Shown here: positions 8,756 through 16,938 of the stretch, piece by piece
How the letters are laid out: each line of letters opens with the position of its first letter
Position numbering within the stretch: position 1 is the first letter of the stretch
NCBI GenBank assembly: GCA_003220795.1
Contig: QHTK01000045.1
Span: 62,001 to 126,000 of the forward strand
DNA from: Gemmatimonadota bacterium
GTDB lineage: Bacteria > Gemmatimonadota > Gemmatimonadetes > Gemmatimonadales > GWC2-71-9
DNA length: 64,000 bases
Reading direction: 5' to 3'
Position numbers and translations under genes: made by a program
Notes under the pieces: generated by a model
What the model was told of the DNA's origin: nothing
The model's database searches: none
What the model saw: the letters and a program-made list of their open reading frames with translations, nothing else

Positions 8756-9219
8756 TCCAACACCGCCACGGCGATGACCGCGATCCCCTCGGCGCGCCCG
8801 ATCCACCCCATCCCCTCGTTGGTCTTTCCCTTTACGGCGATGGCGCCCGGCGCCACGGACAGCGCTCCCGCCAGCCGCTCGCGCATCCGCGTCACGTGCG
8901 GCCCGATCTTCGGCTGCTCGGCGATGACGGTGATGTCGGCCTGCACGAGCCTATGGCCCGCGGCCACGACGGCACGGGAGGCCCGTTGCAAGAGCTCGAG
9001 TGAGTCGGCGCCCTGCCAGCGAGGATCCGAATCGGGAAACATGGCGCCGATGTCCCCGAGGCCGGCGGCGCCCAGCATGGCGTCGATGAGCGCATGGGCG
9101 ACGGCGTCGGCGTCGGAGTGACCGGCGAGACCGAGAGGATGTGCGATCTCGACCCCGCCGAGGACCAGCTTGCGGCCGGCGGCGAAGCGGTGCGAGTCGT
9201 AGCCCAGGCCGACACGCAT
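8752..9219 (-). CDS. ispF: 2-C-methyl-D-erythritol 2,4-cyclodiphosphate synthase
   Basis: Fifth enzyme of the MEP isoprenoid pathway; cyclises CDP-methylerythritol phosphate with loss of CMP. The 155-residue length is standard. Zinc ligands Asp8 and His10 (GYDSHRF) and His42 (AHALIDAMLGAAG) are in place, and the signature KGKTNEGMGWIGRAEG is near the C-terminus. ATG 9219 is 12 bases downstream of the purE-like stop; the end overlaps dedA by 4 bases. The partner ispD is in this window but 52 kb away (61422-62138), so the common ispD-ispF pair is split. Isoprenoid supply also serves the menaquinone side chain, which fits its place after mqnC. Confidence 0.95.
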   Translation of the reverse strand: MRVGLGYDSHRFAAGRKLVLGGVEIAHPLGLAGHSDADAVAHALIDAMLGAAGLGDIGAMFPDSDPRWQGADSLELLQRASRAVVAAGHRLVQADITVIAEQPKIGPHVTRMRERLAGALSVAPGAIAVKGKTNEGMGWIGRAEGIAVIAVAVLE

Positions 9220-9231
9220 GACGCGACGACT

Positions 9232-9627
9232 TCAGACCTTGAGGATGCGGATCGCGAGCAGGGCCGCGTTCTTCACGTTGTCGATTCCGACCGTGGCCAC
9301 CGGCACGCCGCCCGGCACCTGCGCCGTGGCGAGCAGGGCATCGAGCCCGTTCAGCGGGCCCACGGCGAAGGGGACGCCGATGACGGGCAGGTCCGTGAGC
9401 GACGCGGCGAACCCCGGCAGTGCCGCCGACAGCCCGGCGCCCGCGATGATCACCCTGAATCCCTGACCCCTGGCACCCGACACCAGCTTGGCGGTCTGCT
9501 CGGGCTGGCGATGGGCGGAGGACACGTGGAATTCGTATGACACGCCCGCCTTGCTCAGCACTTCGAAGGCGGGCTCGATTCTCGGTTTGTCGCTGTCGGA
9601 CCCCACGAGAATCAGCACGTCGGGCAT
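9232..9627 (-). CDS. PurE-like AIR carboxylase/NCAIR mutase family protein, short form
   Basis: A 131-residue protein of the PurE fold, shorter than the usual roughly 160. It keeps the GSDSD phosphate-binding loop at 9-13 and the catalytic SAHR His at about residue 39. The normally His-containing GGAAHLPG loop reads GLSAALPG (about 65-72), so the second conserved His is Ala. The C-terminal PxxALNGLDxLL block reads AVGPLNGLDALL. No purK is adjacent; the gene overlaps the mqnC stop by 1 base and precedes ispF. It may be a true PurE variant or a relative with a different role near the menaquinone genes; the sequence does not decide. Confidence 0.72.
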   Translation of the reverse strand: MPDVLILVGSDSDKPRIEPAFEVLSKAGVSYEFHVSSAHRQPEQTAKLVSGARGQGFRVIIAGAGLSAALPGFAASLTDLPVIGVPFAVGPLNGLDALLATAQVPGGVPVATVGIDNVKNAALLAIRILKV

Positions 9628-10670
9628 CAGGCGGCTTCGTCGATGACGCTGTAGTCCTGGCGGCGCTTCCGCGGCACATAGCCCGCGTCGGCGATCAGCC
9701 GCTGCATCTCCGGCAGCGTCATGCGCCACGTCGTGCCCGCCGCCGAGACGACGTTCTCTTCCATCATGAGCGAGCCGAAATCGTTCGCGCCGAAACGCAG
9801 GGCGACCTGCCCGATCTTCGGGCCCATCGTCACCCAGGAGGCCTGGATGTTCGGCACGTTGTCGAGCACGATGCGCGCGATCGCCTGCGTGCGCAGGTAG
9901 GTGACCGCGTCGGTCTTGGGGAGGTGCTCGAGCTCGGTGTGCTCGGGCTGCAGCGGCCAGCAGATGAACGCCGTGAAGCCGCCGGTGCGCGCCTGGACCT
10001 CGCGCACGCGGAACAGGTGCTCGATGCGGTCGGCCGCGGTCTCCCCCAGCCCGTACATCATGGTGACCGACGTCTTCAGTCCCAGCCGGTGTGCCGTCTC
10101 CATCACCTCGAGCCAGCGGTCGGCCCCGGCCTTTTTCTTCGCCACGCGGTCGCGGACCTCCTGCACCAGGATCTCGCCGCCGCCGCCGGGAACCGAGTCG
10201 AGGCCAGCCGCGACCAGCTCGCGGATCACCGCTTCGAGCGTCATCCCGAACCGCCCGGCGAAGAAGTCGATCTCGGAAGGCGAGAAACCGTGAATGTGGA
10301 TCGGGTGGTGCCGCTTGATGTAGCGCAACAGATCCAGGTACCACGCGAACGGGATGTAGGGGTTGTGGCCGCCCTGGATCAGAATCTGCACACCGCCCAG
10401 CGCGCGCAGCTCGTCGATCTTCCTGCCGATCTGCTCGAAGGAGAGCACGTAGCCCTCGGCGTGCTTGGGGCGGCGGTAGAACGCGCAGAACTTGCAGTCG
10501 GCGACGCAGACGTTGGTGTAGTTGATGTTGCGGTCGATGATGTAGGTGACGGCGTTCTCGGGGTGGAGGCGCCACCGTGCCTGATCGGCGAGCGCCCCCA
10601 ACTCGAGCAGCGTGGCCCGCTCGTATAGCTCCAGCGCGGAGCGGAATTCGGAGGAGGTGCGGTCGACCAC
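9627..10670 (-). CDS. mqnC: Cyclic dehypoxanthinyl futalosine synthase
   Basis: Radical SAM enzyme of the futalosine menaquinone pathway that closes the ring of dehypoxanthine futalosine. It has 347 residues. The cluster motif is C55-x3-C59-x2-C62 (NYTNVCVADCKFC). Further family blocks are QILIQGGHNP, LDSVPGGGGEIL, MMYGLGET, NIQASWVTMGPKIGQ and GANDFGSLMMEENVVSAAGT (split across residues 290-315). GTG 10670 starts 2 bases after the mqnA stop with AGGTGG 7 bases upstream; the longer frame to 11147 is only mqnA antisense-frame sequence. Order mqnE, mqnA, mqnC gives three pathway steps; mqnB and mqnD are absent from the window. Confidence 0.93.
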   Translation of the reverse strand: MVDRTSSEFRSALELYERATLLELGALADQARWRLHPENAVTYIIDRNINYTNVCVADCKFCAFYRRPKHAEGYVLSFEQIGRKIDELRALGGVQILIQGGHNPYIPFAWYLDLLRYIKRHHPIHIHGFSPSEIDFFAGRFGMTLEAVIRELVAAGLDSVPGGGGEILVQEVRDRVAKKKAGADRWLEVMETAHRLGLKTSVTMMYGLGETAADRIEHLFRVREVQARTGGFTAFICWPLQPEHTELEHLPKTDAVTYLRTQAIARIVLDNVPNIQASWVTMGPKIGQVALRFGANDFGSLMMEENVVSAAGTTWRMTLPEMQRLIADAGYVPRKRRQDYSVIDEAA

Positions 10671-10672
10671 GC

Positions 10673-11494
10673 TCAGGCCACCTGCAGGAACCGAAGCGAC
10701 CCGTCGGGGACGAGCCCGCGGGCGGCGAGCCGTCGGAAGAAATCCGTCAAGCCCGCGAGATGCTTGTAGCTCAAGGCATAGTCGAGGCCGGCCAAATACT
10801 GGAGGCACGTTGCACGTCGCACGTTGCACGTAAGCGCAGCGGCATCGGCGAGCTGATCGAGATGACTGAGTCCCCACGCGCGCGAGGCGAGCAAGGCCTT
10901 GTGGATGCGGCGCACCCGAGCGGGATCGCTCGAGCGGCGCGCGGCCCACACCGCGAACACGAAGGGCATGCCGGTCCAGCGCTTCCACTCCTCGCCCAAG
11001 TCGTAACGGTGCGGGTAGGCGTGGCGCGCCGCGAGCAGCAGGGCTGCATCGCCGATCACGAGTACCGCGTCGTGCGGCAGACCCTCGAGTGCGTCGAGGT
11101 CGCCTGCTTCGGCTCGCGCCTCCGCAAAGTGGGGGCGAACCTTCCACACGTCACCGCACAACAGTTCCAGGAGCGCGACCGACGTGCGGGAGGAGGCAGA
11201 GAGCAGCACAGTCCGACCGTCCAGCTGTCCGACGGTCCGACGACTGAAAAGCGCGACGCTGCGCACCGGCCCGTCGCACGAGATCGCCAGGTCCGGCAGC
11301 AGGACGTAATCGCGCGCGTTGCGGGCGTATTCGACCGCGCTCACGACGCTCACATCGAGCTCAGCGGCGGCGAGCAGCTCGTTGAGCTCGGACGGCGTGC
11401 CAGTCACGAGATCGGCCGGGAGCGGGATGACGCCCCGGTCGATGCCGCCGTACACCGGGTAGCAGTTGATGTAGCCGATGCGCCCGACTCTCAT
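10673..11494 (-). CDS. mqnA: Chorismate dehydratase (menaquinone, futalosine pathway)
   Basis: Periplasmic-binding-protein-fold enzyme of 273 residues that converts chorismate to 3-enolpyruvyl-benzoate, the entry to the futalosine route. Family motifs are GYINCYPVY at 7-15, SSRTSVALLELL near 100-111, VIGDAALLL near 144-152 and DLGEEWKRWTGMPFVFAVW near 164-182. ATG 11494 overlaps the mqnE stop as ATGA. Two short tandem arrays sit inside the gene: four heptamers at 10805-10832, coding for the TCNVRRATC stretch, and four octamers at 11211-11242, coding for RRTVGQLDGRTV. Neither breaks the frame. Confidence 0.93.
   Translation of the reverse strand: MRVGRIGYINCYPVYGGIDRGVIPLPADLVTGTPSELNELLAAAELDVSVVSAVEYARNARDYVLLPDLAISCDGPVRSVALFSRRTVGQLDGRTVLLSASSRTSVALLELLCGDVWKVRPHFAEARAEAGDLDALEGLPHDAVLVIGDAALLLAARHAYPHRYDLGEEWKRWTGMPFVFAVWAARRSSDPARVRRIHKALLASRAWGLSHLDQLADAAALTCNVRRATCLQYLAGLDYALSYKHLAGLTDFFRRLAARGLVPDGSLRFLQVA
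10805..10832. repeat. Four tandem heptamers inside mqnA
   Basis: Exactly four 7-base units, consensus GCACGTN, occupy 28 bases; the last base is T, C, T and A in order. On the coding strand they give the Cys-rich stretch TCNVRRATC near the C-terminus of MqnA, a segment that is not conserved in the family as I recall it. Architecture matches the other four-unit arrays in this window, although the unit sequence differs. Confidence 0.75.
11211..11242. repeat. Four tandem octamers inside mqnA
   Basis: Four 8-base units fill 32 bases with no spacer. Read on the mqnA coding strand the units follow NGNYGGAC (for example CGTCGGAC twice). The same unit pattern recurs in moaE (51294-51333) and radA (63257-63345). 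The encoded stretch, RRTVGQLDGRTV, does not look longer than the family norm, so this array replaced rather than lengthened the protein, or arose by chance. Confidence 0.7.
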
Positions 11495-12735
11495 TCGACC
11501 CCATCAACTGCAGAGAGCACCGGCAGCCCGCGCTGCCCCCGGGCGCGAGCCCGGAGACGATGGGAGATCTGGAACGTCGGCCCTTCGGGGCCCTGCGGTC
11601 TGCCCACTAGCTCAGCAGGCACCCAATCCTCGAAGGTGCGCACCGTGCGGTACAGCGAGTCGCGCTCGGCCGGCTCCTTCCCTGCGCCGCGGATCAACGA
11701 GACGACCTGATCGTAGCCGAGCCACATGGGCGTGCCCGCGCCGGCCTCGTGGTACACCCGCTCGAACACGACCGTGCCCTCGAGGTCGTCACACCCGAAC
11801 GTGAGCGCCACCTGCGAGATGAACGGCGTCACCATGGGCCAATGGGTCTTAACGTGGGGGATGTTGTCGAGCACGAGCCGCCCCACAGCGATGTTCTTCA
11901 AGTCGTCGAAGCCGGTCGTCGCCGTGCCGGTCCGCCCCAGCGCCTCGCCCAGCTCGTTATGGTCCGGATGATACGCGAGCGGGATATAGGTGAGGAACCC
12001 GGCGGTCTCGTCCTGGAGGGCCCGCAGCGCCAGCAGGTGGTCGACGCGGTCGGCCATCGTCTCGACGTGGCCGTAGAGCATGGTGCAGTTGGACGGAATG
12101 CCCAACCGGTGCGCCTCGCGGTGGACGGCGAGCCATTCCTCCCCCGAAAGCTTCTTGTCGGCGATGGTGGCGCGCGCCGCGGGACTGAACACCTCGGCGC
12201 CCCCTCCGGGGAGGCTCGTGACGCCGGCGTCGCGCATCGCGAGCAGCACGTCGCGCACGCTCAGCCGCTCGAGGCGGGCGAGGTGCGCGACCTCGACGGC
12301 CGTGAGCGCCTTAATGTGGACGCCGGGGTGGCGCTCTCTCAGGCCGCGGAACATCTCCAAGTAATACGCCAGCCGCAGCTTCGGGTGCAGCCCGCCCACG
12401 ATGTGGAATTCGCGAGTCGGGTTGTCGCGCGCCGCATCCGCCTCGGCAAACACCTCGTCGAGGCTCCGCGTGTACGCCCCCGATTCCTGCGGCATGCGCG
12501 CGAACGAGCAGAAGACGCAGGTGTTGCGCAGCACACAGACGTTGGTGGGGTTCAGGTGCTGGTTCGCCGCGAAGTACACCCGGTCGCCGTTCAGCCGGCA
12601 GTTGGCGAGGTCTGCGAGCCGGCCGACGGTGAGCAGATCCGCCGAGTTGAACAGGTCAAGCGCGTCGTCGCGGTCAAGACGCTCGCCGCGCTCGACCTTC
12701 TCGGCGATGGGCTGGAGGGCGGGATCGCCCTTCAC
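11491..12735 (-). CDS. mqnE: Aminofutalosine synthase
   Basis: Radical SAM enzyme that joins 3-enolpyruvyl-benzoate to the adenosyl moiety of SAM to make aminofutalosine. It has 414 residues. The cluster motif is C67-x5-C73-x2-C76 (NPTNVCVLRNTCVFC), two residues longer in the first loop than the x3 of the neighbouring MqnC. Other blocks are IVGGLHPKL near 108-116, SLPGGGAEVFS, MLYGHVET near 210-217 and HVKTHWPMVTPFISQ. A C-terminal tail of about 30 residues after ELVGRPQGPEG is not conserved-looking. GTG 12735 overlaps the fabF TGA as GTGA. Use of MqnE implies the aminofutalosine variant of the pathway. Confidence 0.93.
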   Translation of the reverse strand: MKGDPALQPIAEKVERGERLDRDDALDLFNSADLLTVGRLADLANCRLNGDRVYFAANQHLNPTNVCVLRNTCVFCSFARMPQESGAYTRSLDEVFAEADAARDNPTREFHIVGGLHPKLRLAYYLEMFRGLRERHPGVHIKALTAVEVAHLARLERLSVRDVLLAMRDAGVTSLPGGGAEVFSPAARATIADKKLSGEEWLAVHREAHRLGIPSNCTMLYGHVETMADRVDHLLALRALQDETAGFLTYIPLAYHPDHNELGEALGRTGTATTGFDDLKNIAVGRLVLDNIPHVKTHWPMVTPFISQVALTFGCDDLEGTVVFERVYHEAGAGTPMWLGYDQVVSLIRGAGKEPAERDSLYRTVRTFEDWVPAELVGRPQGPEGPTFQISHRLRARARGQRGLPVLSAVDGVE

Positions 12736-13976
12736 GCGGCCCGCTTGATCGCGAGCGTCACGTTGTGTCCCCCGAACCCGAAGGAGTTCGAGAGCGCGAC
12801 GTCTACGTGCCGTTTCACGGCCCGGTTCGGCGCCGAGTCGAGGTCGCAGGCCGGGTCGGGGGTGAACTGGTTGATGGTGGGCGGGATGGTCCCGGTCTGC
12901 ACTACGAGCGCGCACACCGCCGCCTCGAGCGCGCCCGCCGCGCCCAGCAGGTGGCCGGTCATCGACTTGGTCGAGCCGAACACGAGTTTGTGGGCCTGGG
13001 GACCGAACACGCTCTTCACCGCCGCCGTTTCCGCTGCGTCGCCGTGGGGCGTCGAGGTCCCGTGTGCGTTGATGTAGCCGATCTGGTCGGGCTGCAGGCC
13101 CCCATCCTGCATCGCCAGCTGCATGGCGTCCCGTGCGCCAGCGCCGTCCGGCGCGGGGGCGGTGATGTGGTGCGCGTCCGCGGTCATGCCGTAGCCCACG
13201 ACCTCGGCGTACACCTTCGCGCCGCGCCGCTGGGCGTGCTCCCACTCCTCGAGGATCAGCACGGCGGCGCCGTCGCCCATGACGAACCCGTCGCGATCCT
13301 TGTCGAACGGGCGGCTCGCGGTCTGCGGGTCGTCGTTGCGCTCCGACAGCGCCTTCATGTTGGCGAAGCTCGCGACGGCGAGCGGCGTGATCGCCGCCTC
13401 CGCGCCGCCCGCGATCATGAGGTCGGCTTTGTCGTTGCGGATCAGATCGAGTGCGTCGCCCACGCTGTGGGCGGACGACGCGCACGCCGACACGGTGCAG
13501 TAGTTGGGCCCCTTCGCTCCGTAGCGCATCGAGATGAGCGCCGCAGCGACGTTCGGCATGTACATCGGCACGAAGAACGGCGACACCCGACTCGGCCCCT
13601 TCTCGAACAGGGCGCGACAGTTCTCCTCGAAGGTCTGGAGGCCGCCCGTGCCGGTGCCGATGAGCACGCCGGCGCGCCGCAAGTCCAGCTTATCCCAATT
13701 GTTCACGAGGCACGCGTCGGCCACCGCCTGCTCCGCTGCGCCGATCGCGAACTGCGCGAACAGGTCGTAGCGGCGGACTTCTTTCTTGTCCAGGAACTTT
13801 GCCGGTTCGAAACCCTTGACCTCGCAGGCGAACTTCACGGGGCTCTGGGCCGGGTCGAAGCGCGTGATCGGGCCCGCGCCCGATCGGCCGGCGACGAGGC
13901 CCTCCCAGGTGCTCTGGACGCTCGTCCCCAGCGGGGTCACGACCCCCAGACCCGTGATCGCTACCCGACGTCGCAT
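12732..13976 (-). CDS. fabF: 3-oxoacyl-ACP synthase II (KAS II)
   Basis: Condensing enzyme of fatty-acid elongation, using malonyl-ACP and acyl-ACP. The 414-residue length is standard. The catalytic triad is visible: Cys165 in SACASSAHS, His near 304 in INAHGTSTPHGD and His near 341 in MTGHLLGAAGALE. The N-terminus MRRRVAITGLGVVTPLG is typical. ATG 13976 begins 4 bases after the acpP stop. It closes the plsX-fabH-fabD-fabG-acpP-fabF lipid cluster and overlaps mqnE, so lipid and menaquinone genes are probably on one transcript. Confidence 0.96.
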   Translation of the reverse strand: MRRRVAITGLGVVTPLGTSVQSTWEGLVAGRSGAGPITRFDPAQSPVKFACEVKGFEPAKFLDKKEVRRYDLFAQFAIGAAEQAVADACLVNNWDKLDLRRAGVLIGTGTGGLQTFEENCRALFEKGPSRVSPFFVPMYMPNVAAALISMRYGAKGPNYCTVSACASSAHSVGDALDLIRNDKADLMIAGGAEAAITPLAVASFANMKALSERNDDPQTASRPFDKDRDGFVMGDGAAVLILEEWEHAQRRGAKVYAEVVGYGMTADAHHITAPAPDGAGARDAMQLAMQDGGLQPDQIGYINAHGTSTPHGDAAETAAVKSVFGPQAHKLVFGSTKSMTGHLLGAAGALEAAVCALVVQTGTIPPTINQFTPDPACDLDSAPNRAVKRHVDVALSNSFGFGGHNVTLAIKRAA

Positions 13977-13980
13977 TCCG

Positions 13981-14232
13981 CTATTTCCCCATCTTCTCGT
14001 GCAGGTACTGCAGCGCCTGCCCCACCGTGCGCAGCTTCTCGGCCTCCTCGTCGGGGATGTCGATGTCGAACTCCTTCTCGAAGGCCATGACCAGCTCGAC
14101 GGTATCGAGGCTGTCCGCGCCCAGGTCCTCCATGAAGCTCGCGTCGGACGTGAGCTTGTCGCGCTCGACCCCCAGCTCTTCGACGATGATATCTTTGACC
14201 TTCTCTTCGAGCTGCTTCATTTCCATTGCCAT
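13981..14232 (-). CDS. acpP: Acyl carrier protein
   Basis: Small acidic four-helix protein of 83 residues that carries growing acyl chains on a 4-phosphopantetheine arm. The attachment site is Ser41 in [10 protein letters not shown], followed by the recognition helix with the acidic [19 protein letters not shown] stretch. Start choice: ATG 14232 is 7 bases after GAGG on the coding strand; an ATG two codons later is in frame but further from that site. It is placed between fabG (31-base gap) and fabF (4-base gap), the usual order. Confidence 0.97.
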   Translation of the reverse strand: MAMEMKQLEEKVKDIIVEELGVERDKLTSDASFMEDLGADSLDTVELVMAFEKEFDIDIPDEEAEKLRTVGQALQYLHEKMGK

Positions 14233-14263
14233 GGGTGTCCTCAATCGAGGTGTGGGAAATGGG

Positions 14264-15004
14264 TCACAGCACCATCCCGCCGTCGACGACCAGCAGCTGC
14301 CCCGTAATGTAGCTGGCGAAGTCGGAGGCGAGAAAGAGCACGGCGGCGGCGACATCCTGCCCTTGCCCTAGCCGACCCAGCGGGATGGCCTTGATCAAGG
14401 CATCCCGCGCCTCCGGGCTGATCCCGCGGGTCAGCTCGGTGTCGATAAACCCCGGCGCCACGGCGTTCACCAGCACGTTGCGGGAGGCGAGCTCCTTGGA
14501 GACTGACTTGGTGAACCCGATCAGGCCCGCCTTGGACGCGGTGTAGTTCGCCTGGCCCTTGTTCCCGGAGATCCCGACGACGCTCGTGATGTTGATGATC
14601 CGACCCCAGCGCCGCTTGATCATGCCCCGGGCGGCGTGCTTGGTCGTCAGGAACGCGCCCTTGAGGTTGGTGTCGAGCACCGTGTTCCAGTCGTCCTCAG
14701 TGATGCGGAACAACAGGTTGTCGCGCGTGGTGCCCGCGTTGTTGACGAGGACGTCGATCCGGTCGAGCTCTTCCTCGACGCTCGCCACGGCCCGCTCGAC
14801 CTGCGCGGCCTGGGTCACGTCACAGGCGTAGCCGCGCCCGCGCCCGTCGCCCAACGCCTGCGCCGCCTCCCGCGCCTTCGCCCCGTCGCGGCCCAGCACC
14901 GCCACCTTGGCTCCCGCGCCCGCCAGGGCCTGCGCGATGGAGAAGCCGATGCCGCGACTGCCCCCGGTGACGAGGGCGACCTTGCCCGTGAGGTCGATGT
15001 GCAT
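14264..15004 (-). CDS. fabG: 3-oxoacyl-ACP reductase
   Basis: NADPH-dependent short-chain reductase of fatty-acid synthesis, 246 residues. The cofactor loop TGGSRGIG is at 13-20, NNAG is at about 90, the catalytic Ser is near 140 (NITSVVG) and the Tyr-x3-Lys pair is in NYTASKAG near 152-157. The C-terminus [12 protein letters not shown] is typical of FabG. It lies 12 bases after fabD and 31 bases before acpP in the fab cluster. Confidence 0.96.
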   Translation of the reverse strand: MHIDLTGKVALVTGGSRGIGFSIAQALAGAGAKVAVLGRDGAKAREAAQALGDGRGRGYACDVTQAAQVERAVASVEEELDRIDVLVNNAGTTRDNLLFRITEDDWNTVLDTNLKGAFLTTKHAARGMIKRRWGRIINITSVVGISGNKGQANYTASKAGLIGFTKSVSKELASRNVLVNAVAPGFIDTELTRGISPEARDALIKAIPLGRLGQGQDVAAAVLFLASDFASYITGQLLVVDGGMVL

Positions 15005-15016
15005 GCCCCGAGTCCG

Positions 15017-15958
15017 CTACGCTGCCTCGAGGAAGCGCGTGACCTCATCCGCGGTGCCCAGCGACAGGGCGTTCGCTCCCGGCACCGTCCGTTTCACGAG
15101 CCCCGCCAGCACGGTGCCCGGTCCGATTTCGATGAAGCGCGCGTCGCCACCGGCCAGCTCGCCGGCGCGCTGCATGCACCCGACCCAGCGCACGGCGGTG
15201 GTCAGCTGGTCGCCCAGCAGCCGGCGCGCGCGGCCGGCATCCCGCACCGGCTCGGCGGTGGCGTTGGCGATCACGGGAAACCCCGGGTCGCGAAACGGCG
15301 CCCGCTCGAGCGCGACGCGCAGCTGATTCGCCGCCGGGCCCATGAGGGGGGAATGAAACGCGCCGCTCACCTTGAGGGCGATCACCCGCTTGGCGCCGCG
15401 CGCCTTGCACGCATCGCCAGCACGGGCCACCGCGGCCGGATCGCCCGAGATCACCGTCTGGTCCGGAGCGTTCAGGTTCGCGGCGACGACGACCTCGCCC
15501 CCGGTGGACGAGTCGCGGCAGGCGGCCTCGACGTCCGCGGTGGCGAGGCCCAGGACCGCCGCCATGGTTCCCGGTCGCTCGGTGCCGGCTTGATGCATCA
15601 ACTCCCCGCGGCGCCGCACCAGCGTCGCCGCCTCGGTGGGCGCCAGCGCCCCGGCCGTCACGTATGCGGAGTATTCGCCCAGGGAGTGGCCTGCCGCGGC
15701 CGCGCCGGCGCCGGCCCGCGGGCCGACGACCGCGAACACGGCCGCGCTGTGGGCGAGGATGGCCGGCTGGGCGTTGTGAGTCGCCGTGAGCTCCTCTTCC
15801 GGTCCCTCGAACATCAGCCGGCTCAAGCCGAAGCCGAGCGCCTGGTCGATTGCCTGGAACGTCTCGCGGGCCGCCGGGAACCGCTCGGCCAGGTCCTTCC
15901 CCATCCCGACTTTTTGAGCGCCCTGCCCCGGGCAGAGCCACACGGTGGCTGCTACCAC
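15017..15958 (-). CDS. fabD: Malonyl-CoA:ACP transacylase
   Basis: Loads malonyl groups from CoA onto ACP. With the GTG at 15958 the protein has 313 residues. It shows the CPGQGAQ oxyanion loop near residue 9, the nucleophile in GHSLGEYSA (about Ser92), an Arg some 25 residues later and the catalytic His in SGAFHSPLM. GTG 15958 overlaps the fabH stop by 7 bases; a second in-frame GTG at 15943 would give MWLCPGQG and cannot be excluded. Neither start has a clear ribosome site, so coupling to fabH translation is likely. Confidence 0.95.
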   Translation of the reverse strand: MVAATVWLCPGQGAQKVGMGKDLAERFPAARETFQAIDQALGFGLSRLMFEGPEEELTATHNAQPAILAHSAAVFAVVGPRAGAGAAAAGHSLGEYSAYVTAGALAPTEAATLVRRRGELMHQAGTERPGTMAAVLGLATADVEAACRDSSTGGEVVVAANLNAPDQTVISGDPAAVARAGDACKARGAKRVIALKVSGAFHSPLMGPAANQLRVALERAPFRDPGFPVIANATAEPVRDAGRARRLLGDQLTTAVRWVGCMQRAGELAGGDARFIEIGPGTVLAGLVKRTVPGANALSLGTADEVTRFLEAA

Positions 15959-16938
15959 TGCACGACCATGCTCGCCCATGTGAATCCCGCGCCGAACGCG
16001 CAGAACATCACCTTCATCCCGGGTTGGACGCGACCGCACCGCACCGCCTCGTCGAGCGCGATCGCCACGGACGCGGCCGAGGTGTTGCCGAAGCGGTCCA
16101 CGTTTACGTAGACCTTATCCATCGGCACGCCCGCGTGCTTCGCGGTGGCCTCGATGATCCGGATGTTCGCCTGGTGGGGGATCAGCAGATCGATGTCGGC
16201 CGCGGTGAGGCCGGCGCGGGTCAGCGCCGTGTCGCACGCGTCCGCCATCGAGAGCACGGCGGCCTTGAACACCTCGCGTCCCGCCATCTTGATGTAGTAC
16301 GAGTGGTCCTTGAGCAGCGCCTCGTCCGGCGGGTGCGCGGCGCCCCCGCCCGGCCGGTACAGCAGCTCGGCGAGGGTGCCGTCGGACTTCATGAAGCTCG
16401 AGAGGATCCCGCGGCCGGTGGCGCTCTTGCGGACGAGGGTGGCTCCCGCCCCGTCGCCGAACAACACCGCCGTCGTCCGGTCGCTCCAGTCCATGATGCT
16501 CGTGAGCTTCTCCGACGCTACGACCAGCACGTGTCGCGCCTGCTCGGCGGCGACGAGTCCTTCGGCGACGTTCAGGGCGTACAGAAAGCCCGTGCACGCC
16601 GCGCCGACGTCGAACGCCGCCGCGTTCTTGGCGCCCAGGATCGCCTGCAGGTCGCACGCCTGGGAGGGGAGCAGCCGGTCGGGGGAGCAGGTGGCGACCA
16701 CCACGGCGTCGAGGTCCGCCGCCGTCAGCGCGGTCTCCTCGAGGACGCGCTCGGCGGCGGCCTTGGCCATGCAGGCGTTCGACTCGGCGGGCCCGGCGAC
16801 GCGCCGCTCGCGGATTCCCGTTCGCTCGCGGATCCATTGGTCGGACGTGTCCAGGATCTTCGAGAACTCGTCGTTCGTCAGCACGCGCTTGGGCGTGTAG
16901 CTCCCGGTGCCCCAGAGCTCCGCGATCGGCCGCTTCAC
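15952..16938 (-). CDS. fabH: 3-oxoacyl-ACP synthase III (KAS III)
   Basis: Starts fatty-acid synthesis by condensing acyl-CoA with malonyl-ACP. The protein has 328 residues with Cys115 (GAACTGFLYAL), His near 250 (LIPHQANIRI) and Asn near 280 (RFGNTSAAS) forming the active site. The C-terminus GFTWASMVVQW is characteristic. GTG 16938 overlaps the plsX TGA as GTGA. The plsX-fabH-fabD order is widely conserved and supports the assignment over other KAS III-like enzymes. Confidence 0.96.
   Translation of the reverse strand: MKRPIAELWGTGSYTPKRVLTNDEFSKILDTSDQWIRERTGIRERRVAGPAESNACMAKAAAERVLEETALTAADLDAVVVATCSPDRLLPSQACDLQAILGAKNAAAFDVGAACTGFLYALNVAEGLVAAEQARHVLVVASEKLTSIMDWSDRTTAVLFGDGAGATLVRKSATGRGILSSFMKSDGTLAELLYRPGGGAAHPPDEALLKDHSYYIKMAGREVFKAAVLSMADACDTALTRAGLTAADIDLLIPHQANIRIIEATAKHAGVPMDKVYVNVDRFGNTSAASVAIALDEAVRCGRVQPGMKVMFCAFGAGFTWASMVVQW

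Noticed and set aside
10805-11242. The tandem arrays as a CRISPR locus
   Set aside because: Units are 7-8 bases and contiguous, with no spacers, no 25-40 base repeats and no cas genes.
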